DNA of 64,000 bases from CAWKAO01 sp963847665 (GTDB taxonomy: Bacteria > Actinomycetota > Humimicrobiia > Humimicrobiales > Humimicrobiaceae), in assembly GCA_963847665.1 (NCBI GenBank), contig CAWKAO010000002.1, positions 434,001-498,000 of the forward strand. The letters are read 5' to 3'. Each line of letters starts with the position of its first letter. Position 1 is the first letter of the stretch. The notes under the pieces are model-generated. The model was given only the letters and a program-made list of their open reading frames with translations. It ran no database searches and was not told the origin of the DNA. The position numbers and the translations under genes were made by a program. Below, in pieces: positions 47,965 through 58,614 of the stretch.

Positions 47965-49804
47965 ATGGCTGAAAAATTTGATTACATGAAAAACCTGGAT
48001 TTTGAGAGTTTTAAGACGAAAACAAGATCAGATCTTTGTGGGGAACTGAATATAAAAGATATTAATAAAAATGTAAAAATATCGGGCTGGGTAAATAAAC
48101 GGCGTGATCATGGCAAACTTATTTTTATTGATGTCAGGGATTTTTCAGGCATAATCCAGATAGTCTTTGATCCAGGATACAATAACGATACATATGAGAT
48201 TGCTAAATCATTAAGAAATGAATATGTCATATCAATAGAAGGAAAAATAACTGCAAGGACTCCAGAAACAATAAATAAGGAAATACCTACAGGAAATGTT
48301 GAGATTCTTGCTGACAGCATAAAAGTATTGAGTGCTTCTAAAACACCTCCCTATACACTGGAAGACAGGGGTAAAGTAGATGAGATGACCAGGCTTAAGT
48401 ACAGGTACTATGATCTCAGGACAGAAGAAATGCAGAGCAACCTGAGACTAAGGCATCTTATCAATCGTCTTACAAGGGACTATCTTAATAAACATGGTTT
48501 TATTGAGGTGGAGACTCCTATACTTGCAAAAAGCACCCCTGAAGGTGCAAGGGATTTTCTTGTCCCCTCAAGATTAAATCCAGAGCAAATTCTATGCTCT
48601 GCCTCAATCCCCACAGCTGTTTAAGCAGATACTTATGTTTTCTGGTTTTGACAGGATATACCAAATAGCAAGATGCTTCAGGGACGAAGATCTCAGGGCA
48701 GACAGACAACCTGAATTTACACAGATCGACCTTGAGATGTCTTTTATAGAGGTAGAGGATGTGCTCACTCTTATAGAAGGACTGATTGCAAATATTTTTA
48801 AGGATACAATAAATGAGGATATTAAACTGCCGATGAAACGTTTGACATGGCAAAAGAGTATGGAATTGTATGGAAGTGATAAACCAGACCTTCGTTTTGG
48901 TATGGAGCTTAAGGATATTACAGATATATTCACTAAAAGCCAGTTTAATATTTTTATGAATGTTATAAATAAAAATGGTTGCATAAAATGTCTTGTAATA
49001 GATGACGGGCTTAAATTTTCAAGAAAAGATCTTGATGAATTTACCGACCTGGCAAAACAATATGGTGCAGGTGGATTAATATGGATAAAGGTAGAAGAAA
49101 ATGGAGTATTCAATTCTCCAGTCGCTAAATTTATATCTGATACTGAAAAAGAGATAATATTTGAAAGACTGGAACTTAAAAAAGATAATCTTGTACTTGC
49201 TGTAGCCGATGATTTTATCAGGTCTTGCGAGGTTCTTGGTGCCATAAGAAACTTCTTGGGTAACAAGCTTAAAATGATCGATATTGAACAATACAATTTT
49301 TGCTGGATCATTGATTTTCCACTTTTTGAGTGGGACAACAGGGAAAAAAGGATATCACCCACCCATCATCCATTTACAAGACCGGCAGATGATTCAATTG
49401 ATTACCTTGAGATCGAGCCACTCAAAGTAAAATCTTATGCTTATGACATAGTACTTAATGGAAATGAACTTGGTGGAGGTTCCATCAGGATAAATGATAT
49501 AGGTCTGCAAAAAAAGATCTTCAGGATACTTGGTTTTGATGATAAGAGGATAGAAGAGAATTTTGGTTTTCTTCTTAGATCTTTGGATTATGGGGCACCA
49601 CCTCATGGTGGTATAGCTCTTGGGATGGACAGACTTGTAATGTTGATCGGCAGACTGGAAAGTATAAGGGAAGTAATCGCCTTTCCAAAAAACCAATCGG
49701 CAACATGTATAATGTCAGACTCTCCTTCGGAAGTAACAGAGCAGCAATTAAAGGAAGTCAATATAAGATTATCTGGCCTAAAAGATAATAAAAAAAATAT
49801 ATAA
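47965..49804 (+). CDS. aspS: aspartate-tRNA ligase AspS (frameshifted)
   Basis: This class II synthetase has the N-terminal anticodon OB fold (VKISGWVNKRRDHGKLIFID), motif 1 region (VETPILAKSTPEGARDFLVP), motif 2 (IARCFRDEDLRADRQPEFTQ), the bacterial GAD insertion, and motif 3 (HGGIALGMDRLVMLI). An extra base at about 48583 (in ccagagcaa) breaks the frame; removing it restores the conserved KFYALPQSPQLFKQ. Total length is about 610 aa, in the upper part of the bacterial range. It abuts hisS. Confidence 0.92.
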
Positions 49805-50232
49805 AAATCCCGCTAGAAAATCAGCACATTCAATTTAGTCTTCTACAAAAAAAGAGAAGAATATCCAATTTTGACCAAATTTTGACAAATTGTTAAAAGA
49901 AATGAAGTGTGCTAATATTTATTTGATACTCTGTTTTTATCGTAATCAAAGTTAATTTTTGTGCCAACAAAATAACTTTAGAAGCTCAAACTTAGTCTGT
50001 GGCATAAATGCCTGAATGTAGAGCAGGACTTATAAAACAGACAGGAGAGTTGTCCATTATTTTAGGATCGGGCATACAAAAAACTTCTAATAGATTACGT
50101 AAAAATGGGGTATCATTTTATTAATTGTGAAATTAATCTATAATCCTATAAATAATTATAAATGCTTTAAGCCTTTGAAAATATATTAAAAGCCAAGAAT
50201 TAAAATATACTTAATGAAGGCAATAAAACAAA
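49805..50232. other. 428-base intergenic region before alaS
   Basis: It is AT-rich and without a recognised gene. A 38-codon ORF (50008-50124, starting MPECRAGLIKQ) is open but has no ribosome site and no recognisable relation. I looked for a T-box leader (the GGTGGTACCGCG-like bulge sequence) and saw none. This is the longest gap in the housekeeping block and directly precedes the region richest in frameshifts, so missing bases here are possible. Confidence 0.4.
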
Positions 50233-53002
50233 ATGGATGTAAGAAAGACATTTTTAGAATATTTTAAAAAAAATGAACATATGGTCATGCCGTCTTCCAG
50301 TCTTGTACCGCAGGATGATCCAAGTGTACTACTGACGACTGCAGGGATGCAGCAATTCAAGCCCTATTACCTGGGACAAAAAAACCTCCAAGCAAAAAAA
50401 TAACGACACTGTCCAAAAATGTTTCAGGACAAGCGATATTGAAAATATTGGTAATTCTGACCAGCATCTGACATTTTTTGAGATGCTTGGTAATTTTGCA
50501 TTTGCAGATTACTTCAAAAAAGAAGCAATAGACTTTGCAATGGATTTTATGTTGAATATCCTGAATCTTGATCTGAATAAGTTATCGATAGGTGTATTTG
50601 CCGGAGATGATGAAATCCCTGCAGATCATGGAATCAATCGCGCATATGGGAAAAATTGGGGCATACCAGCATGAAAAGATATATAAATATGATAAAAATG
50701 AAAATTTCTGGGGCCCTGCAGGTGAGACCGGACCCTGCGGTCCATGTACAGAAATATATTATGACTTTGGTGAAAAATATGGATGCGGTAAAAAAGACTG
50801 CTCGCCGAATGCAGCTGTGATAGGTTTCTGGAGATATGGAACCTTGTTTTTACGCAGTATAATTATAACGGTAAAAGTTATGAAGAACTTCCAAACAAGA
50901 ACATCGATACCGGACTTGGCCTTGAAAGGATAGTGGCTCGTACTTGGAGGAAATCCTTCTGTGTTCAGGACCGAACTTTTCACAAATATCATAAAAAGGA
51001 TCGAAGAACTTTCAGGAGAAGGATTTTTATGACAGCACAGATAAAAGGATCTGACAGGGATAACAAATAAAAAGATAAAATAATAGCCGACCATTCCAGG
51101 GCACTTACATTTCTTATCGCCGACGGTGTCGTTCCTTCAAATGAAGGAAGAGGATATATATTAAGAAGGATCATCAGAAGGGCGATAAGATATGGAAGAC
51201 TGGTTGGTATAGAAGACAGCTTTCTGACTAATATCGCTGAACTGTGATATCTGATTATCTGCAATCATTATCCGGAACTCTCAACAAAAAAGAAACCATA
51301 TTTAAGAGTGATAGGTGATAGAGGAGTACCCGCTTTTCCCGTACGCTCAGGGAGGGTACAAAGGTACTTGAACAAAGAATAAAGGAACTAAAAAAAGATG
51401 GGAAAAGGACAGCTTGATCCAGAAAGCTGCTTTCAGGCTATATGAGACATTTGGTTTTCCGGTAGAACTTACAGTAGAAATACTAAAGGAGGATGGATTT
51501 AGTCTCGATATCGAAGGGTTTAAAGAATTCATGGTCAAACACTCTGAGATATCAAGGGCAAAGACGAAATTTAATAAAAAAATCGATAAAAATATCGGAA
51601 TATATAAAGATATTGCAAAAGAAATCAGCATTCAGAGTTTACGGGTTATGTTAATCTGAAGGGCACATGCAAAGGTCAAATATATTTTAAAAAATCAAAC
51701 AGACAACTGATCTGGTTATATCACCAGATCTGAAAGAAGGGGAAGAAGGGGAGATAATCCTCGATAGGACATCGTTTTATGGAGAAAAGGGAGGCCAGGT
51801 CGGTGATTCATGGAATGTTGACTGCCTCTACTTTTGATGGAAACCGGTTAAAAATCAATTCACAGACCGCTTGCGGAATATTTGAAAGTCTCTGATACCA
51901 AGATCCCGGTCGATGGGATAATCGTACATAAAGGTAGACTTTTCAATGGCACTATAAAAAAGGGACGATAGCGTCATCGCAGAAGTAGATCAAAAACAGA
52001 GGCAGGAGCATAAGCAAGAACCACACTGCTACGCATATTATGCACTGGGCACTTAAAACAATGATAAATAAAGATATAAGACAGGCAGGCTCATGGGTAG
52101 GAAGCGGAAGATTCAGGTTTGATTACAATTCAAGCAGATGCCCTTACCGAGGAAGATATTGACAGGGTCGAAAGAGATAATAAATGAGAAGATCCAGAAA
52201 GATGATATTGTAAGATGTTTTGAGACCTCCAGGGAATATGCAGACGAGATAGGGGCGGTATCGCTTTTCAATGAAAAATATGGAAAATTTGTAAGGATTG
52301 TAGAAATAGATGATTACAGCCGGGAATTATGTGGCGGTATACATGTAAAGAGAACAGGAGAAATAGGAGTCCTGAAAGTGATCTCTGATTCTAGCATCGG
52401 TTCTAATATCAGGAGGAGTAGAAGCGGCTACAGGAATGGCAGCTTTTGAACTTTTAGACTCAGCTTATAAAAGATTGAACCAGGCGACTCTTCTACTTGA
52501 ATCTGATGAAGCTGGAATAATTAAGAAAATCGAAGATCTGAAAGAAATACCAAAAAAATTACTTGATGAGCTCACAGCACTTAAAGTACGTTCAATTAAA
52601 AAAGAAGTCCTGTCAAAAAATACGAGCCATGACAGTACCGGTGGATTGAATCTTATCTTTTATGATTTTACTTCCTCTGATGCTTCCATGACATTTGACA
52701 CTAAGACTATGGGGCTTATTGGAGACGAGATAATAAATGAGTTTGGCGGTAAAAATATTTTTATTGTTTTTGGCAATGTAATAAACGATAAACCTGTCAT
52801 ACTTCTGCAAGCCACAAAGGATATCACGGAAAGAGGGATCGACTGCGGAAAAATGGCAAAGGATATAGGTAGAATTCTTAATGGTGGAGGTGGAGGTAAA
52901 CCAGAATTTGCACAGATCGGGGGTTCTGATAATTCTGCCTTAAAGAAAGCGTTGGACTTTGCGAAAAATATAATAATCGAAAAAAACACGTTAGAATCAT
53001 AG
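50233..53002 (+). pseudogene. alaS: alanine-tRNA ligase AlaS, broken by many frameshifts as sequenced
   Basis: All AlaRS landmarks occur in order but in changing frames. They are the N-terminal PSSSLVPQDDPSVLLTTAGM, CFRTSDIENIGNSDQH (about 50420), ENFWGPAGETGPCGPCTEIY (about 50700), ADHSRALTFLIADG (about 51087), and the editing-domain NHTATHIMHW (about 52019). They continue with the zinc-site RELCGGIHV (about 52320) and the DHHA1 NGGGGGKPEFAQIGG near the end. At least ten frame changes are needed. The overall span suits a normal AlaRS of about 880-920 aa. Since the gene is essential and the motifs are well kept, I think the breaks are mostly sequence errors. Confidence 0.85.
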
Positions 53003-53437
53003 ATGAGATTACTTGGAATAGATGCAGGAGAAAAAAGAATAGGCATTGCACTTTCTGACCTGTCAAATAAGATAGCACTTCCTCTAACCGTACTTTCAAA
53101 CGACAAAACATTGGAAGATAATCTTTTAAAAATCATTGAAAGCAATAATGTCTCAACAATTGTACATCGGGATGCCATTTAACCTGAAAGGGGAAAAAGG
53201 GTTTGCTGCTGATGCAGTGGATAAATTAATCAAAGAAAACCTGCAGGATATCAGTAATCAAAAAAAATATAAAAATAGTAAAAATGGATGAAAGGTTTAC
53301 GACAAAGATCTCGAGGAATACTTCTTGGTTTTCTAAGAAGAGATCTAGGCAGAAAAAAATTGAAGGGCAGTTTCGACATGATGTCTGCCGTCATTGTCTT
53401 AAATGATTATCTTGAAAGGGAAAAAATAGATGACTAA
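53003..53437 (+). pseudogene. ruvX: RuvX/YqgF-type Holliday junction resolvase, frameshifted
   Basis: RuvX (YqgF) is an RNase H-fold nuclease involved in pre-16S rRNA processing or junction resolution. The start reads LLGIDAGEKRIGIALSDL, followed after an extra base near 53165 by IGMPFNLKGEKG. After further shifts it reads MDERFTTK and then FDMMSAVIVLNDYLE. Catalytic acids in GIDAG and DERFTT are kept. The ATG directly follows the alaS stop. Confidence 0.8.
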
Positions 53438-54453
53438 GACAAAGTTTTTATTTTTTATTGTAATGCAGTAATAATTTCTATTATTATCGTATCTTTTTAT
53501 TTCTGCATCCTGTACTGCTATCTTCCGGAAACCACTGAAACAACTATTAAAAAAGGGGTAGAAGTTGAAGTAGGAGATAAGGGAAGGTATGAACCTGACA
53601 CAGATCTCACAGCTTCTAGAGGAAAACGGAGTAGTAGAAGATGCTTTTATATTCAGGTTGTATGTCCAGCAGAAAGAAAAGGAAAAGAATCTTCTTCCTG
53701 GGAAAATATATTCTGGTGACTGGAACAGAATATGAAGAAATACTGAATATTATTACAAGTCCTGCCAAACAGGTGATATATAAACTACAAATACCTGAAG
53801 GTTTTACAGATAGCTCAGGTAAAAGAAAGAATACTCTCGGATATTCCATTTATTGAGACATATTGATCTGGAAAATTCATTAAATGTGGAAAATTATAAT
53901 CATTACGAGTTTTTACGATGGACAAACAGAGTCTTGAAGGATTTTTATTTCCTAAGACTTATGATGTAACAGTCGATTATTCTGCGCAGAATATTGTAGA
54001 AATGCTTATAGCCCAATACCAGATAGAGACCCAGCCCCTGGATCATAAATTTGCGATAGATAATGGGTTTTCAGATTATGATATTCTGATTATTGCATCC
54101 CTTATAGAAAGGGAAGCATATATACCGGAAGAAAGGGAGCTTATATCTGCAGTAATTTACAACAGGTTAAAAGCAGGTATGCTTTTACAGATTGATGCAA
54201 CAGTAAGATATGCACTTGATAAATGGGATGGAATAGTCACCTACGATGATCTTGAAGTAGACTCACCTTTTAATACTTATAAATATACGGGTCTTCCACC
54301 TACTCCAATCTGCAATCCCGGCATTGCCTCTATTCAGGCAGCTCTATCACCAGCGGATGCTGACTATCTTTATTACGTCGTTATAGATGAAAATACCCAT
54401 GAGCATAAGTTTTCGAAACCTTTGAGGAACATGAAAACGCAAAAAACAATTAA
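53430..54453 (+). pseudogene. mltG: endolytic transglycosylase MltG, frameshifted
   Basis: MltG cleaves nascent peptidoglycan strands at the membrane. A membrane helix (about residues 8-30), the LysM-like part (LTQISQLLEENGVVEDAFIF), IPEGFT and the catalytic core (IIASLIEREA with the essential Glu, then RLKAGMLLQIDATVRYAL and PPTPICNPG) are all visible, but five or more frame changes separate them. The last shift, near 54420, restores the usual ending FEEHENAKNN. The start overlaps the end of ruvX. Confidence 0.82.
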
Positions 54454-54459
54454 ATTCCC

Positions 54460-55087
54460 CTGCTTTTAAAGGAATTTTCAGAAGAAAAAGATTCTTTAGT
54501 AGAGATCAAGAGCTGAAGCTGTCAAAAGAAAGATACCTGTATTAGATGATACGACTGGCAGCTTTCTTGCTGCAGTGTCTCTTATTGTCCAGCCAAGAAC
54601 TATCCTTGAGATAGGATGCGGGACAGGCTATTCGACTTTTTATTTATTAAAAAATATAAAGAAACTTTGCTGCTATACTGGGATCGATCTTAATAGGGAA
54701 AGATTAGTGGAAGCAGAAGAAACGATAACTGAAGCTTTTAAGAATAAAAAACATATTTTAAAATATTTAAATTTTATTGCCGGCAATGCTCTCGATATAT
54801 TACCAGGGATATCTAAAAAATTCGATCTTGTATTTATTGATGCTGCTAAATTTGAATATTTTAAATACCTGATGAAATTTAAAGGAAAATTAATGCCAGG
54901 TGCAGTAGTAATTGCTGATAATATTTTTTGTGGGGGTAGGATCTTTCAGGAAAAAATAGAAAAACATCATTTTAACAGTATCATGGGACTTAGAGAATAC
55001 ATAGATTATATATCAATTTCAGGGATGTTTGAAAATTTTTTGCTTGATATTGGTGATGGAATATCAATATCCTTTTATAGAGAATAA
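54460..55087 (+). CDS. class I SAM-dependent O-methyltransferase, frameshifted N-terminus
   Basis: This family 3 O-methyltransferase-like protein has the SAM motif ILEIGCGTGYSTF, an acidic loop GIDLNRERL, and FDLVFIDAAKFEY with GAVVIADNI. The clean frame starts at 54575, but homology extends upstream: PVLDDTTGSFLAAV, then, across a shift near 54505, LLKEFSEEKDS. The true start is uncertain (CTG or ATT near 54457-54460, or lost to error). The gene commonly sits between mltG and a U32 protease in Gram-positive genomes. Confidence 0.8.
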
Positions 55088-55090
55088 AAA

Positions 55091-56329
55091 ATGAAAAAAT
55101 CCAAAAAAATTCCAGAACTTTGTGTACCTGCCGGTAGCCTTAAAATCCTGAAGTATGCGGTTGAATTTGGAGCGGATGCGGTGTATATCGGGGGGAAAGA
55201 TTTTAATCTTAGGAACCTCGGGAACAATTTTGATATTGATGAGATGACTGAAGCTGTAGAGTACGCACATTCGAGAGGTGTCAAAATATATCTGACTCTA
55301 AATTCCCTGATTGATGAAAACGAAATAGGTAGACTTACAAAATTTATAAAAAGTTTAAAAAGCATTGCTTTTGATGCAGTTATAATCTCAGACCTTGCTG
55401 TAGTGAGATTAATAAAAAATATACTTCCAGACATGAGGATACACATAAGCACACAGACAAGCACATCGAACCATTTGGCTGTGAACTCATGGGCATCTTT
55501 AGGTGTAAAAAGAGTTAATATTGCAAGGGAGGTAAGTTACGGTGATCTGTTAAAGATAGTCCGTGATTCAGAAATAGAAATAGAAGTATTTGTCCATGGA
55601 GCACTCTGCATATCTTATTCAGGTAGATGCATGTTGAGTAAATATCTTTCAGGAAGGGATGCTAATAAGGGGAGCTGCTCTCATACATGCAGGTGGAAAT
55701 ACTATCTTATGGAAGAAAAAAGGCAGAATATGTTTCTGCAGGTAGAACAGGATAAGCGGGGGACTTATATATATAACTCAAGGGATCTCTGCCTTCTGTC
55801 AGAGCTTGACTTGATCTTGGATGCAGAAGTGGCGTCTCTAAAAATAGAAGGAAGGATGAAAACAGAAAGCTACGTTGGACTTGTAACATGGGTATATAGA
55901 AATGCTCTTGATCTTATTGCTGATGGTAAATTCACCCCGCAAAAAAAGAAATATTTATTAAACGAGATCGATAAAACAACACACAGGAGTTTTACAAAAG
56001 GATTTATGTTCCTGCCTGAACCCGAGAGAAACCTGGAACTTATTGAGAATGATAATGTAGGGTATATTAGGAAATACAGATTTATTGGCACTGTAGAAGG
56101 GTATAATTCAGAGTATGATTCACCAATCGTAAGGGCAAGAAATCAGTTTCACACTGGTGACATCCTGGATATCCTTGAACCAAAAAAGACTCCTGCAAAA
56201 AGAAAATTGAAAGATCTGCTTGATTACAATACCAGGTCTCCCATTGATATTGCAAATACCAACGATCTGGTACTGATGCCAGGGTTGGGAAATCTTGATT
56301 TGTACAGTCTTATAAGGGTCAAGTTATAA
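55091..56329 (+). CDS. peptidase U32-family protein (TrhP/YegQ-like)
   Basis: This 412-aa protein has the U32 signature EVFVHGALCISYSGRCMLS, then CSHTCRWKY, whose cysteines probably bind an Fe-S cluster, preceded by PAGSLKILKYAVEFGADAVY. Members of this family hydroxylate uridine 34 of tRNA (TrhP) or degrade collagen; the tRNA role is more likely in this context. It follows the methyltransferase by 3 bases. Confidence 0.88.
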   Translation: MKKSKKIPELCVPAGSLKILKYAVEFGADAVYIGGKDFNLRNLGNNFDIDEMTEAVEYAHSRGVKIYLTLNSLIDENEIGRLTKFIKSLKSIAFDAVIISDLAVVRLIKNILPDMRIHISTQTSTSNHLAVNSWASLGVKRVNIAREVSYGDLLKIVRDSEIEIEVFVHGALCISYSGRCMLSKYLSGRDANKGSCSHTCRWKYYLMEEKRQNMFLQVEQDKRGTYIYNSRDLCLLSELDLILDAEVASLKIEGRMKTESYVGLVTWVYRNALDLIADGKFTPQKKKYLLNEIDKTTHRSFTKGFMFLPEPERNLELIENDNVGYIRKYRFIGTVEGYNSEYDSPIVRARNQFHTGDILDILEPKKTPAKRKLKDLLDYNTRSPIDIANTNDLVLMPGLGNLDLYSLIRVKL

Positions 56330-56473
56330 AAATATCAGGAATATTCTCATAGACCTTATGCCTTAAGGATGATTATCTGATATAATTTTATCCGGACTTT
56401 ATTTTAGTAATTAAACCGTTTATTTTGAGCTTTATGGCATTTTAACATTTTTAAAATATATATTATAAATTTA

Positions 56474-56758
56474 ATGGATGAAGCCATAAAAACTTACAGG
56501 GTGTTCCTTTCTGGAAGAGTCCAGGGAGTAGGTTTTCGATATTTTGCAGTTGACAGGGCTATAGTGAATAATCTAAAAGGTTACGTAAAAAATACTTCTG
56601 ATAATAGAGTCGAAGTAACCTGCCAGGGCAATAAAAGCGACATAGAAAGGTTTATAATGGAGCTAAAAAAAGGCCCTTCTTTTGCAAATGTCACAGATTT
56701 CAGGATCGAGACAATAGACAGTTCGCCTGATTATTCATCTTTTGAAATAAATTATTGA
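56474..56758 (+). CDS. acyP: acylphosphatase
   Basis: This 94-aa enzyme hydrolyses acyl phosphates. The catalytic Arg is in GRVQGVGFRYFA and the Asn in GYVKNTSDNRVEV. It resembles the N-terminal domain of HypF but is a separate gene. Its stop is 2 bases before the aroE ATG. Confidence 0.93.
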   Translation: MDEAIKTYRVFLSGRVQGVGFRYFAVDRAIVNNLKGYVKNTSDNRVEVTCQGNKSDIERFIMELKKGPSFANVTDFRIETIDSSPDYSSFEINY

Positions 56759-56760
56759 TT

Positions 56761-57705
56761 ATGAATTATATTGATTCTAAAACTGGTCTTCTTGGATTAT
56801 TTGGAAACCCTTCAAGTCACAGCCTTTCTCCGATTATCCAGAACCATATTTTAAAGCATTATGGACTAAATTATGTATATCTTTCCTTCGAGCCAGAACC
56901 AGAAAAACTTGAAGAAGCTTTTAAAGGGGCTGTTGAGCTGGGTATATACGGGTTGAATGTGACGATGCCTTTTAAGGAAAAAATAATAGACCTGCTTGAC
57001 AAGACTTCTGGTAATGCCTCCATTATAGGCGCAGTAAATACTGTTAAAATCTTTCATGATGGCTTGAGCCTGAGATCTGAAGGTTTCAATACGGATGGGG
57101 AGGGAGTGATAAGCTCAATTGAGAGAGAAGGCTTCGATATATGGGACGATCTGGAATGTCTTGTACTGGGAGCAGGCGGTGCTGCAAGAAGTGCTATTTT
57201 TTCTATACTGTCTAAACCGGTAAAAAAAATTTTTATTTTTGATATTTTAAAAGAAAAAGCTAAAAATCTAATATCTGATTTCAAATCTAATATAAAAAAG
57301 GAAATTAAAAACAATAATGCGCCTGAAAAATACCGTGTTCTCTCTGATGACATTGATAAAAAAATAATGGTTTTATCAAACCTGGATGAAATAGAAGCAA
57401 AACTGCGATCATTAGGATTAATAATAAATTGTACTCCTGCAGGAATGGATATTCCAGGATTCAAGAATATGTTGCCGATACCTGAGTCCTGGGACCTTAA
57501 GGAAAAGTATATTTTTGACATGGTCTATAAGCCAGTAGAGACAAGGTTTATAACCAAAGCAAAAAGAGAAAAAGCAGCAGGTATAATAACCGGTATAGAC
57601 CAGCTTGTTAATCAAGGGGTACATTCTTTTAATATCTGGTTTAATATCATGCCTGAAGATAAAGTAATTAAAGAAGTAAAAAATTCGGTAGAGAAACTTC
57701 TCTAA
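56761..57705 (+). CDS. aroE: shikimate dehydrogenase AroE
   Basis: AroE reduces 3-dehydroshikimate with NADPH. It has the substrate site GNPSSHSLSPIIQN, NVTMPFKEKI, the NADP motif GAGGAARSAIFS and NCTPAGM. About 30 extra residues (rich in Lys, Asn and Asp) sit between the nucleotide motif and NCTPAGM, giving 315 aa against the usual 270-290. ATG 56761 is preferred over TTG 56755. It leads the aro block. Confidence 0.94.
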   Translation: MNYIDSKTGLLGLFGNPSSHSLSPIIQNHILKHYGLNYVYLSFEPEPEKLEEAFKGAVELGIYGLNVTMPFKEKIIDLLDKTSGNASIIGAVNTVKIFHDGLSLRSEGFNTDGEGVISSIEREGFDIWDDLECLVLGAGGAARSAIFSILSKPVKKIFIFDILKEKAKNLISDFKSNIKKEIKNNNAPEKYRVLSDDIDKKIMVLSNLDEIEAKLRSLGLIINCTPAGMDIPGFKNMLPIPESWDLKEKYIFDMVYKPVETRFITKAKREKAAGIITGIDQLVNQGVHSFNIWFNIMPEDKVIKEVKNSVEKLL

Positions 57706-57742
57706 AATAAAATTAGAACATTTACTATAAAGGACCTAAAAA

Positions 57743-58513
57743 ATGACAATAACAAATATTTTATTTCTGATCCTTTTTTTTATAGTCGGTCTTATAACTG
57801 GAAGCTTTTTGAATGTTTTGATCTATAAGGTACCCAGAAAGCTAAGTTTATTTAAACCTTATGTAATATGTAATTATTGCCAAAAAAAACTTCCCTTTAC
57901 TTATAGTCTTCCGATAATATCCTATATATCGGGAAGGACGCGATGTAATGAATGCTCCGTACGGATCCCGCTCCAAAATATTTTAGTGAGTGTACTTAAT
58001 GCAATATTTTACACTGCGATGTATTTAGCTTTTGGAGCAAGCCTCTATACAGCGATGGGTATAATATTATGCAGCGTTCTATTGGTTATTTCATTTATAG
58101 ACTGGGAATTCATGATAATCCCAAATGTCATAGTGCTGCCTGTAACATTAGTAGGGCTTTTTTTTACAATACCGATGGCTGTATTGGGCAACCCATCAAA
58201 ATGGTGGATGCCGATAGCTTTTTCTGCCGGGTCATTTGTTTTTATGCTTATCATCCATTTGATATACCCGAAAGGTATGGGCATGGGAGATGTCAAGCTC
58301 GCTCTCATGCTGGGAGCATTTCTGGTAAAAAATGTTGTAGTCGGCTTGTTTCTCGGTTTTTTAATAGGTTCTGTCGCAGGTATAATCTTTATCATTTTCA
58401 GAAAAAAAACTTTAAAGCAATACATACCTTTTGGTCCATTTATTTCTGCAGGTGGCTTCATAGCTTTATTCCTCGGTGATGCGATCTCAAGATGGTACAC
58501 AGGCTTCTTCTAA
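57743..58513 (+). CDS. prepilin peptidase (type IV leader peptidase)
   Basis: This membrane aspartic protease trims and methylates type IV prepilin-like proteins. Two CxxC pairs (CNYCQKK and CNECSVR) lie in the cytoplasmic loop. The catalytic Asps are in SFIDWEFMIIPN and in GMGMGDVKLALMLG. There are about eight hydrophobic segments in 256 aa. No pilin or secretion gene is nearby; its place inside the aro block is conserved in many Gram-positive-related genomes. Confidence 0.93.
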   Translation: MTITNILFLILFFIVGLITGSFLNVLIYKVPRKLSLFKPYVICNYCQKKLPFTYSLPIISYISGRTRCNECSVRIPLQNILVSVLNAIFYTAMYLAFGASLYTAMGIILCSVLLVISFIDWEFMIIPNVIVLPVTLVGLFFTIPMAVLGNPSKWWMPIAFSAGSFVFMLIIHLIYPKGMGMGDVKLALMLGAFLVKNVVVGLFLGFLIGSVAGIIFIIFRKKTLKQYIPFGPFISAGGFIALFLGDAISRWYTGFF

Positions 58514-58614
58514 ACCTCTTTATTTAAAAATAAAATAATTTTACAATTGTATTAAGATTTTAATCATGATTAAGTCTCATATAAAAAAGTTGTAATAAAA
58601 AAAGGTAAAATATA

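Noticed and set aside
48604..49362. 252-residue open frame on the minus strand opposite aspS
   Set aside because: It lies entirely opposite the conserved aspS coding region, has a low-complexity Ser/Leu/Ile composition, and shows no ribosome site or recognisable domain.
50008..50124. 38-codon ORF in the gap before alaS
   Set aside because: No ribosome site, no recognisable similarity, and it is not linked to a neighbouring gene. I keep it only as a remark in the intergenic entry.
49805..50232. T-box or other riboswitch before alaS
   Set aside because: The conserved T-box antiterminator sequence was not found, and no terminator hairpin with a T-run precedes the gene.
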